Assembly (NCBI GenBank): GCA_949290055.1
Contig: CASEQJ010000001.1
Coordinates: forward strand, 109,831 to 173,830
Direction: 5' to 3'
From: an uncultured Olsenella sp.
GTDB lineage: Bacteria > Actinomycetota > Coriobacteriia > Coriobacteriales > Atopobiaceae
Length of the DNA: 64,000 bases
Positions 17,532-24,409 of this stretch are shown here, in pieces (position 1 is the first letter of the stretch; every line of letters starts with the position of its first letter). The translations under genes and the position numbers were made by a program. Below the pieces are notes generated by a model, which made no database searches, had not been told where the DNA came from, and saw nothing but the letters and a program-made list of their open reading frames with translations.

Positions 17532-18287
17532 ATGGCGCCAGACAGCACCGCGCGCCCTGACCTGCTCTACACCCAGGTGGAGAACAGTCTCCGCCAGAAG
17601 ATAATCTCGGGGGAGCTCGAGGTCGGAGCGCGTCTTCCCACGGAGCAGGAGCTCTGCGAGCAGTTTGGCGTCAGTCGCATTACCGTGCGCCGCGCGGTCC
17701 AAAACCTCGTCGACGAGGGCCTCATATACCGGCTCCGCGGCCGCGGGACGTTCGTCTCCGCCCCCAAGCGCATGATTCGGAAGGGCTCCCCCAACTACTT
17801 TGGCTACCACGCCTTCTCCGAGGTCGGGGGGAAGAGCCCACGGCGCGTCCTCAGCAGGGAGACGCTCAGCGCGACGGGGCGGCTCGCCAAGGCCCTGGAG
17901 ATTCCGGAGGGCTCGCGCGTCTCCATGGTCGAGCGTCTCATATACGAGGAGTCCATTCCGATCGCCATAGACTACGTCTACGTCTCCGCCCAGCTCTTCC
18001 CCAACTTCCTCGAGGACCTCGGCGAGGACATGAGTCTCTACAGCCTTCTCACCAGCACCTACCAATGCGTGCTCGGAAACGAGGAGCTCGTTCTCGACGT
18101 CTCGACCGCCCGCGAGAGCGAGGCCCGGCTCCTCTCGTGCTTCGTCGGCTCCCCGCTCTACGTCCTCTACAAGATCACCAGGGACGCCGACGGGGTACCC
18201 CTCCACTACTCCAAGTCGGTCATGCGAGGGGACCGGGCCTCGTTTAGGTTCGTCATCTCCCCCGACGGACGCGTCGTTACCTCGTAG
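17532..18287 (+). CDS. GntR/HutC-family transcriptional regulator
   Basis: 251 residues. N-terminal winged helix: LYTQVENSLRQKIISGELEV, LPTEQELCEQFGVSRITVRR, and the wing GRGTFV (about residues 15-78). The C-terminal UTRA domain (about 95-245) binds a small effector, often a phosphorylated sugar. It ends 11 bp inside the gldA gene on the opposite strand (convergent overlap). Position next to the PTS/aldolase operon, and the related sequence at both promoters, suggest that it controls that operon and itself. Confidence 0.92.
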   Translation: MAPDSTARPDLLYTQVENSLRQKIISGELEVGARLPTEQELCEQFGVSRITVRRAVQNLVDEGLIYRLRGRGTFVSAPKRMIRKGSPNYFGYHAFSEVGGKSPRRVLSRETLSATGRLAKALEIPEGSRVSMVERLIYEESIPIAIDYVYVSAQLFPNFLEDLGEDMSLYSLLTSTYQCVLGNEELVLDVSTARESEARLLSCFVGSPLYVLYKITRDADGVPLHYSKSVMRGDRASFRFVISPDGRVVTS

Positions 18288-19395
18288 GCGCGCCCTCGGC
18301 GCCCCTCATTCGGCGACCCAAGGCGTCGGTGGCGAGAAGGACGTCCACGACCTCCCTCACGTCGAGGTGCACCGGACTCGCCCCCCAGGACTCCGCCTCC
18401 AGGGCCGCCCGGGCGATCTTCTCGAGGTCGTCTGACGAAGGGTCGAGACGCAGCTCCTCGAACGTCACCGGGACGCCACAGTCCACGCACAGGTGTGCCA
18501 CGCGCTCGATCTCCTCTGAGGGGTAGTCCTCGGCTATGAGCAGGCTCAGGGTCGAGAAGCCCACGCGCTCCCCGTGCATGGATCTCTCTCCGTTCGGCAC
18601 CACCGTCATGGCGTTGCCCAATCCGTGAGCGAGCGAGCACCCAACGTTCTCGAACCCTATGCCGCTGAGAAGAACGTTGGCCTCCACCACGTTCTCGAGG
18701 GCGGGCGTGACCGTTCTGGCCGCGTTGGCCCGCACGGCGGCAGGCCCGTCTCGAAACAGCGTCTCGACGCAGGCGCGGGCCACGGCCCTTCCGGCGAGCG
18801 TGGCCACGCCGCTCTCGGTGTCGCACCACACGTAGTTCGCGTGTCCCGTCCGCTCGTTCGAGACGCCCTCGTAGTACGTCGAGAGCGCGTCGCCAATGCC
18901 CGCGGAAAGGAACCTGACGGGGGCGTTCGCGATCACGCGCGTGTCGACGAGCACGAGGTCGGGGTTCTTTACGTGAATGACGATGTCGTTCATCTCCCCC
19001 TCGTCGCTGTAGAGAATCGACATCGCGCTCGTCGGGGCGTCGGTCGCCGCGATCGTTGGGCACACCACCAGCGCGGCACCGTCTGCCGCCAGCATCTTCG
19101 CGACGTCGATCACCTTTCCGCCCCCGACCGCCACGATCACGTCATGGCCGGCCCCGGCCTCGCGGCGGACGCGCTCGACGCTCCCCCTACTGATCTCCCC
19201 CTCGAAGGTCACGAGGTCATAGGAGGACCCGCCAAGGTCCCCGTACTCGGAGAAGAGCGAGTCCCCCAGCATGTGCTGCACGAAAGCGTCCACGACAAAG
19301 AGGTGCCTCGTTCCAAACAGGTTCGCGTAGCGAGCCGCGTGGTCTATGATTCCGGGGCCCTGAAGGTAGTGCCCCACCGATCCCCAAGCCCTCAT
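18277..19395 (-). CDS. gldA: Glycerol dehydrogenase-like iron/zinc alcohol dehydrogenase
   Basis: 372 residues, normal for GldA. NAD-binding VAVGGGKVIDVAK (about 91-103) and the metal ligands in AGIGDALSTYYEG (Asp), SLAHGLGN (His) and SMHGERVGF (His) are all present. GldA interconverts glycerol and dihydroxyacetone with NAD; some members use hydroxyacetone or sugar-derived ketones. It is last gene of the PTS/aldolase operon, 34 bp after the second aldolase. In E. coli gldA is also found next to an FSA gene (talC), supporting a role in disposing of the aldolase product. Confidence 0.87.
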   Translation of the reverse strand: MRAWGSVGHYLQGPGIIDHAARYANLFGTRHLFVVDAFVQHMLGDSLFSEYGDLGGSSYDLVTFEGEISRGSVERVRREAGAGHDVIVAVGGGKVIDVAKMLAADGAALVVCPTIAATDAPTSAMSILYSDEGEMNDIVIHVKNPDLVLVDTRVIANAPVRFLSAGIGDALSTYYEGVSNERTGHANYVWCDTESGVATLAGRAVARACVETLFRDGPAAVRANAARTVTPALENVVEANVLLSGIGFENVGCSLAHGLGNAMTVVPNGERSMHGERVGFSTLSLLIAEDYPSEEIERVAHLCVDCGVPVTFEELRLDPSSDDLEKIARAALEAESWGASPVHLDVREVVDVLLATDALGRRMRGAEGAPTR

Positions 19396-19429
19396 GCAGG
19401 CTCCTTTCGATTCGATTCAACAGGTCGGC

Positions 19430-20050
19430 TCACGTGAGCGGGCTCGTCGCCAGCTGGTCGAGGAGCGCAAGGTCGACGGTGACGTTCTCGGCCCCGGCGA
19501 GCAGCGCCCGCTCGACGTCGCGCGGCGTCTTGAGCGAGGCGGCGCACACCATTGCTCGCGCACCAATCTCCCGGAAGGCGGTCGCAATGTCGCGCACGAC
19601 TCCCATGCCGTCGCACCCCGCCCGGTCAAGGCGACTCACGTAGACCGCGACGCAGACGGCGCCCGCCGCCTCGGCGAGAAGCGCCTGCTCGACGTCAAAG
19701 ACCGCCGTGCAGGAGGAGCGTATGCCAACCTCGGCAAGCTCGCGTATGGCTCGGTAGCCCTCGGGGCACGCGGGAATCTTCACGAGCGTGTTGCCGGGGA
19801 CCTCGGCGACGATCCTGCGCGCGTCAGCAACCATTTCCTCGCACGTGTCGCCCATGACCTCGAGATAGAGCTTCGCCTCGGACCCAATCAGCTCCCGAAG
19901 GGCGCGCGAGCGCGCCAGGAAGCCCTCCCCCGAGTCCCCGATCCCCTGAACGGCAACGGTCGGATTGTCGGCAAAGCAGTTGCAGGGGTACGTCCCCGTG
20001 GCGGCTCTCACCTCGTCCAGGCTCATGCTCACAAGACAGATCTCGATCAT
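19430..20050 (-). CDS. FSA/transaldolase-like aldolase, divergent shorter copy
   Basis: 206 residues from ATG at 20050 (a GTG two codons earlier is possible). The Schiff-base lysine region LVKIPACPEGYRAI, TAVFDVEQALLAEAAGA and VYVSRLDRAG are kept. Two differences from FSA stand out: the N-terminal LDT motif is LVS, losing the aspartate (Asp6 in E. coli FSA) that helps catalysis, and the protein ends at LLDQLATSPLT, lacking the final helix of about 18 residues. The usual TTNPS is ADNPT. It may act on a different substrate or partner with the copy upstream, which lies 59 bp away. Confidence 0.8.
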   Translation of the reverse strand: MIEICLVSMSLDEVRAATGTYPCNCFADNPTVAVQGIGDSGEGFLARSRALRELIGSEAKLYLEVMGDTCEEMVADARRIVAEVPGNTLVKIPACPEGYRAIRELAEVGIRSSCTAVFDVEQALLAEAAGAVCVAVYVSRLDRAGCDGMGVVRDIATAFREIGARAMVCAASLKTPRDVERALLAGAENVTVDLALLDQLATSPLT

Positions 20051-20109
20051 GGCCACCCCAAACGGTAGAGAGGCCCCCGCCGACGCGCGGCGGGGGCCGA
20101 GGTCGTGCG

Positions 20110-20808
20110 CTACGCGACCATGTTGGCTATTCTCGCGCCCTTGCCGAACAGCCCCTCCCAGTCGGACTTGAAGGTGTCAAGCGTTCCCTGCGTCATGGGG
20201 TGAACGGCCATGGCGCCAAGCATGGGCAGGTCAACGGTAACGTTCTCGGCGCCCGCCTCAATGGCCCTCTGAAGGTCGAGCGGGGTCTTCAGAGAGGCGG
20301 CGCTCACCACGCAGTCAATGCCATGGGAGACGAACGCCTCCTTTATGCGCCTCACGACGTCTATGCCGTCGCCACCGTTCTTGTCGAGGCGGCTCACGTA
20401 CACCGCGACGTAGGAGGCGCCCGCCACGGCTGCGAGCATGGCCTGGTTAAAGGTGTAGACCGCCGTGCAGGACGTGCGAATCCCCAGATCGCGCAGCAGG
20501 GAGATCGCCTTGAAGCCCTCGGGGCACGCCGGGATCTTCACGAACGTGTTTCCGGGCACGGCCTTGACCATTGCCTGGGCGTCCTCGACGAGCTCCTCGG
20601 CGGTGTCGCCCATGGCCTCGAGGAAGAAGGGGGTCTCGCTTCCGATGACGCCGCGAATGTCGAGGGCGTTCTGAATGAAGGTCCTCCCGGTGCCCTCGAG
20701 GCACCTGACCGCAATGGAGGGGTTCATGCTGTAGCAGTTAATGGGGTAGATCTTGCTGGCGGCCTTCACCATTTCAAAGTCGCCGGTGTCAAGGCAAAAC
20801 TCAAGCAT
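20110..20808 (-). CDS. fsa: Fructose-6-phosphate aldolase/transaldolase-like enzyme
   Basis: 232 residues from ATG at 20808 (AGGGAGAG before it); the open frame extends upstream into the EIID gene. The N-terminus MLEFCLDTGDFEMVKAASKI keeps the catalytic Asp. FVKIPACPEGFKAI has the Schiff-base Lys, TAVYTFNQAMLAAVAGA and YVSRLDKNGGDG follow, and AASLKTP is kept. The C-terminal helix (DTFKSDWEGLFG) is complete. FSA enzymes split fructose-6-phosphate into dihydroxyacetone and glyceraldehyde-3-phosphate, or act on related ketoses. SMNPS replaces TTNPS, so the substrate may differ. Confidence 0.85.
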   Translation of the reverse strand: MLEFCLDTGDFEMVKAASKIYPINCYSMNPSIAVRCLEGTGRTFIQNALDIRGVIGSETPFFLEAMGDTAEELVEDAQAMVKAVPGNTFVKIPACPEGFKAISLLRDLGIRTSCTAVYTFNQAMLAAVAGASYVAVYVSRLDKNGGDGIDVVRRIKEAFVSHGIDCVVSAASLKTPLDLQRAIEAGAENVTVDLPMLGAMAVHPMTQGTLDTFKSDWEGLFGKGARIANMVA

Positions 20809-20818
20809 CGTCTCTCCC

Positions 20819-21640
20819 TTATCCGAGAATCCCAAGAGCTCCAAGGACAACGCCCAGGACCATGATCCCAATGATCTGCGCGAGGATGTTCACACCCTTC
20901 TTGTTCAGGGCGTACAGCCCCGCGAAGGCGGCGACGGGAAGCAGGCACGGGAAGATCGAGTCGAAGGTCTCCTGGAGGGAGAACGCGGTGCCGTTGAGGT
21001 CAAAGGCAATCGGCGTGCTCACCACAACGTTCGTCGCGACCATGGCGCCAATGACCATGAGGCCGACGACGGACAGCGCGGTCGTGAGCTTCTGCATGAC
21101 GCTCGTATCGGAGACCTTGGAGATTATGTTGCCGCCGAGACCGTAGCCGTACTTCACGCCGAGGTAGCGCAGGGCGATGGTGATCACGTTGTAGATCGCC
21201 AGGAACAGGATCGGGCCGAGAATCGAGCCGCTCATGCAGAGGCCGCCGACGATGCCGGTCGCAATTATGCGCAGGGTGCCGGCAATGAGGGAGTCGCCGA
21301 TTCCGGCGAGCGGCCCCATGAGCGCGACCTTCATAGAGCTGATCGACGAGGTGTCGAAGCCCTCGTTGTTGGCGTTCTCCTCCTCCATGGCCGCAACGAT
21401 GCCGCCGATCAGGGGCTGCATGGTGGTCTGGCAGTTGTAGAACTCGAGGTGGCGCTGGTAGGCGGCAATGCGGTCCTCGCGGTTGTCGTAAAGCTTCTTA
21501 ATCGCCGGAATCATGGACCAGCAGAACGCCATGTGCTGCTGACGCTCGAAGTGCCATGCGTGGGAAGTGGTGAACGACCTCCAGAAGAGGCTGTTGAGCT
21601 CCTTCTTGGTGAGCTTCTTCTCGTTAGAACTCGTTGTCAT
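20819..21640 (-). CDS. PTS mannose/fructose/sorbose-family EIID
   Basis: 273 residues from ATG at 21640, six bases after GGAGG; a TTG two codons upstream is the alternative. The start (LTKKELNSLFWRSFTTSHAWHFERQQHMAFCWSMIPAI) and MKVALMGPLAGIGDSLIAGTLR are hallmarks of EIID. Large cytoplasmic N-terminal part, then hydrophobic C-terminal segments. With EIIC it forms the sugar channel. It overlaps the EIIC gene by 17 bp and is 10 bp from the aldolase gene, so cotranscription is certain. Confidence 0.93.
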   Translation of the reverse strand: MTTSSNEKKLTKKELNSLFWRSFTTSHAWHFERQQHMAFCWSMIPAIKKLYDNREDRIAAYQRHLEFYNCQTTMQPLIGGIVAAMEEENANNEGFDTSSISSMKVALMGPLAGIGDSLIAGTLRIIATGIVGGLCMSGSILGPILFLAIYNVITIALRYLGVKYGYGLGGNIISKVSDTSVMQKLTTALSVVGLMVIGAMVATNVVVSTPIAFDLNGTAFSLQETFDSIFPCLLPVAAFAGLYALNKKGVNILAQIIGIMVLGVVLGALGILG

Positions 21641-22403
21641 CGTCAACCTCCGTCTCGAGAGCAGAACCCTGGCTGGGAATGAAGATGTGGGCCATCATCA
21701 GCACGCCAACGAGCACGACGGCAAAGCAGACGATGCCGAGGACGGGAACGCCGAGGTATGCGGCGAGCAGGAAGCCGAGCAGCAGGAAGACCGCGGTCTC
21801 CTTGGAGACGATCATGGTCACCAGCTGGGCGAAGCCGAGGGCGGGAAGAATGCCCGTGGCAATGGTTATGCCCGTCGTGAGCCAGGCGGGAATGCTGTTG
21901 ACCAGGGCGGACACCGCGTCCCCGCCAAACATGAAGGCCACGAAGCCAATGACGCCGAAGGTCACGTCAAACAGGAAGCCGTTGGCCAGGAAGATCGCAG
22001 AAATCCCCTTGTCGTTGTCCTCGGCCGCGAACTTGTCCGCGGAACGGGCCATGATCGGGGTAATGACGCCGTAGAAGAGGTTGACCACAAAGGCCGAGAG
22101 AACCGCGGCGGGCATGGCAATGGTGACGGCCGTGTCAATGCCGTTGCCCGTCGTGATCGCAAAGGCCGTGCCGAGCACCGAGCCAACGATCATGTCAGGC
22201 GGAATCGAGGCTCCGATCGCCTGCATGCCCATGAAGACGAGCTCGAGCTGGAAGCCGATCATGACTCCCGTGGGAACGTCGCCCAGCGCGAGTCCGACGA
22301 GCGCGCCGAGAACGAGCGGCCGTCCCAGCATCGCGGTGCCGACGAAGTAGTCGGCCTTGCCCACGAACACTATGAGGCCAATGAGAAAAGCTTGCAGTGC
22401 CAT
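21624..22403 (-). CDS. PTS mannose/fructose/sorbose-family EIIC
   Basis: 259 residues, almost all membrane. It has the EIIC-Man signature stretch GRPLVLGALVGLALGD followed by GVMIGFQLELVFMG and ASIPPDMIVGS near the N-terminus. It forms the transport path together with EIID. The C-terminus is acidic (ETEVDDDNEF). It is preceded by GGAGG and lies 51 bp after the EIIB gene. Confidence 0.93.
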   Translation of the reverse strand: MALQAFLIGLIVFVGKADYFVGTAMLGRPLVLGALVGLALGDVPTGVMIGFQLELVFMGMQAIGASIPPDMIVGSVLGTAFAITTGNGIDTAVTIAMPAAVLSAFVVNLFYGVITPIMARSADKFAAEDNDKGISAIFLANGFLFDVTFGVIGFVAFMFGGDAVSALVNSIPAWLTTGITIATGILPALGFAQLVTMIVSKETAVFLLLGFLLAAYLGVPVLGIVCFAVVLVGVLMMAHIFIPSQGSALETEVDDDNEF

Positions 22404-22454
22404 GTGTTTCCCTCCTTGCTTGGTTGTCGTGCGGAGAATCCCCTTGGTCCGCGG

Positions 22455-22928
22455 CTAGAGATCTGCCGCGGACAGTACCGCCTTCTTATCCTTTGCCACC
22501 TGCCTGATCTCGACCTCGACGCCCTTCTCGACAAGCGCTCGCAGAATCTCGCGCTCCTGGTCGGTGACGTGAACCGCGATTCCCAGGGTCTTGGTGGTCT
22601 GGTCCGTTTTCTCGGTGCCGCCGAGATTGAGCGAGGGAATGCCGCACTCCTCGACGAGGCGTGCGCCGTCCGCCACGCTCCCGGTCACGACAAGGAGCTT
22701 GTACTTGTCGGTCACGCCGCTTTTTATGGCTGCAATGGAGTCGTCGATGCTCTTAATCACGAGCTTCATGCCCACCGGCTTGGCCAGGCGCATGGTCTTC
22801 ATGCGAATGGGATCGCTCGCCGCCGCGTCCGAGGCGACGAGAATGGCGTCCGCCCCCAGTGCGTGGCACCAGGAGAACGCGACCTGGCCGTGCAGGAGTC
22901 GGTGGTCAACGCGGCAAAGCTTGATCAT
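22455..22928 (-). CDS. PTS mannose/fructose/sorbose-family EIIB
   Basis: 157 residues. The phosphohistidine motif is RVDHRLLHGQVAFSW near residues 6-20, and the ADAILVASDAAASDPIRMKTMRLA region follows as in other mannose-family EIIB proteins. It passes phosphate from EIIA to the incoming sugar. Only 3 bp separate it from the TIM-barrel gene upstream. Confidence 0.92.
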   Translation of the reverse strand: MIKLCRVDHRLLHGQVAFSWCHALGADAILVASDAAASDPIRMKTMRLAKPVGMKLVIKSIDDSIAAIKSGVTDKYKLLVVTGSVADGARLVEECGIPSLNLGGTEKTDQTTKTLGIAVHVTDQEREILRALVEKGVEVEIRQVAKDKKAVLSAADL

Positions 22929-22931
22929 GTG

Positions 22932-23804
22932 CTACCTCACTTCCTTCTCTGGCTGGCTGTTTTTGTGGTGTGCTAACTGGGCAAGGCAGCCCTCGTAGAG
23001 CTCCCTGGTCTCCCGGACGTAGGACTCGGGGTCGCGGAAGCTCATGGGGTGGACGTACTCGAGCGAGAATCCGCCGCGATACCCGTGCCGCTCAAAGGCG
23101 CGCAGGCTCTCGAGCATGTCGAGTTCCCCGTGACCCCAGGGCATGTGACCGGTCGGGGTGCCGTCGACGAAGTGGCAGTGGGCCACGTCGTCGCCAAAGG
23201 CCTCGAACCAGTCGTCCACAGTCTCGCCCGCCGCCGACATGGCGCCAAAGTCAATGGTCACGAGGAGGTTGTCCCGATTGACCCGCTCCTTGATCAGCGC
23301 GAGCGACGCGATGTCGGGACCGACCTCGGACGACTTTGTCCAAATGCTCTCGAGCACAAGGTCAATCCCCCGCTCGGCTGCATAGTCGGCAAGCCGGCGC
23401 AGCATGGTGACGCTCCGCTCGCGCGCCCGCTCGACGGGCTCGTCGTAGTAGTTCCACCCCGGGGTGACGAGCACCTTCGGGCAGCTGGTCGCCTGTGCAA
23501 GGTCTATGACCTTCTCGAAGTAGGACCTCGTGTTGCTCACGAGAAGCTCTTCGCGGGCGGCTATGTTGTTGGGCTTTGGGTTGTTCTGCTCCCCGCACAG
23601 GCATGCGAGGCGCACGCCATAGGCGTCCATGAGGCGAAGAAGGCGCTCGGGGCCCTCGGAGAACTGACCGTTGACCAAAACGTGCTGCGGACAGAGCCAC
23701 AGCTCGGCCGAGTGCAGGCCAAGGCGCGCACAGCTGGCGAAGAACCCCTCGAGGTCGAAGTAGCGGTAGCAAATGTTCATGGGGTAGAGGGACTGGGCGT
23801 CCAT
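22932..23804 (-). CDS. Sugar phosphate isomerase/epimerase, xylose isomerase-like TIM barrel
   Basis: 290 residues. AP endonuclease 2-type barrel: MNICYRYFDLEGFFASCARLGLHSAELW at the start, LVTPGWNYYD, DLVLESIW, VTIDFGAMSAAGE and AHCHFVDGTPTGHMPWGHGELD carry the acidic and His residues of the metal site. Members convert aldoses and ketoses or epimerise them. Placed between EIIA and EIIB it likely turns the PTS product into the ketose phosphate used by the aldolases. Exact reaction unknown. Three bp separate it from the neighbour on each side. Confidence 0.82.
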   Translation of the reverse strand: MDAQSLYPMNICYRYFDLEGFFASCARLGLHSAELWLCPQHVLVNGQFSEGPERLLRLMDAYGVRLACLCGEQNNPKPNNIAAREELLVSNTRSYFEKVIDLAQATSCPKVLVTPGWNYYDEPVERARERSVTMLRRLADYAAERGIDLVLESIWTKSSEVGPDIASLALIKERVNRDNLLVTIDFGAMSAAGETVDDWFEAFGDDVAHCHFVDGTPTGHMPWGHGELDMLESLRAFERHGYRGGFSLEYVHPMSFRDPESYVRETRELYEGCLAQLAHHKNSQPEKEVR

Positions 23805-23807
23805 GGC

Positions 23808-24212
23808 CTAGAACTCCTCGGACTCGTCGGAGGCCAACCCGTTGCAGACGAGGATCGACTGCCTTCCCCGCTCGACAACGCTCTGGACCCCCTCGACGGT
23901 GGGCTCGTCCTCGGAGACCAGCTCGACGAGCGTCGGCATGTTCATGCCCGCCACGAGAATGAAGTCCTTCTCCCCCAGCAGTGCCATGAACTCGTTGTTT
24001 ACGCTCCCGCCGAATATGTCCGTCACCACGACGACCGCGTCCTCCGGGGAGAACTCGGCGAACGTTTGGTCAATCTGACTGCGCAGCGAGACGTCCTGGT
24101 CAACGTAGGCGCAAATCGTCGAGACGTTGGGAAGGTCACCAAGAATGAAGCTCAGCGTGTCCTTCATGCCGTCGGCCAAACGGCCGTGAGACGCCAGTAC
24201 GATTCTCGTCAT
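23808..24212 (-). CDS. PTS mannose-family EIIA
   Basis: 134 residues. IVLASHGRLADGMKDTLSFI holds the phosphorylated His (about 9), and AVVVVTDIFGGSVNNEFMAL is the second family signature. It takes phosphate from HPr and hands it to EIIB. It is a stand-alone domain and first gene of the eight-gene operon, with its promoter and probable operator just upstream. Confidence 0.92.
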   Translation of the reverse strand: MTRIVLASHGRLADGMKDTLSFILGDLPNVSTICAYVDQDVSLRSQIDQTFAEFSPEDAVVVVTDIFGGSVNNEFMALLGEKDFILVAGMNMPTLVELVSEDEPTVEGVQSVVERGRQSILVCNGLASDESEEF

Positions 24213-24242
24213 GCGTGCCTTCCTCTCGCCCGATTTATTATG

Positions 24243-24274
24243 TGTGATGATATAACGTCACATGACATTGTCAA
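24243..24274 (-). promoter_or_regulatory. Promoter and operator of the PTS/aldolase/GldA operon
   Basis: On the minus strand TTGACA (24269-24274) and TATCAT (24247-24252) are separated by 16 bp. A TGTGA-N10-TCACA palindrome (24243-24262) covers the -10 box, well placed for repression. The same area shares ATAT-ACG-ACATGA with the region upstream of the GntR gene (17470-17492). TGTGA-N6-TCACA is the CRP form; here the spacer is 10, so a CRP site is unlikely. Confidence 0.55.
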
Positions 24275-24409
24275 TACAAATGGGATTTATGGCTTCAGCC
24301 GACCGCTCGGAGTGGAATACCCACCTTCCACCGGTCCCGGACGCGCGGACACGCCGCCGGGGCGGAGGGCGCGCCGCGCTAGAATGGGTGCCCGCACGAA
24401 AGGAGTCAT

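Noticed and set aside
24243..24262. TGTGA-N10-TCACA as a CRP site
   Set aside because: CRP needs a six-base spacer; the ten-base spacer and resemblance to the GntR gene upstream region fit a GntR operator better.
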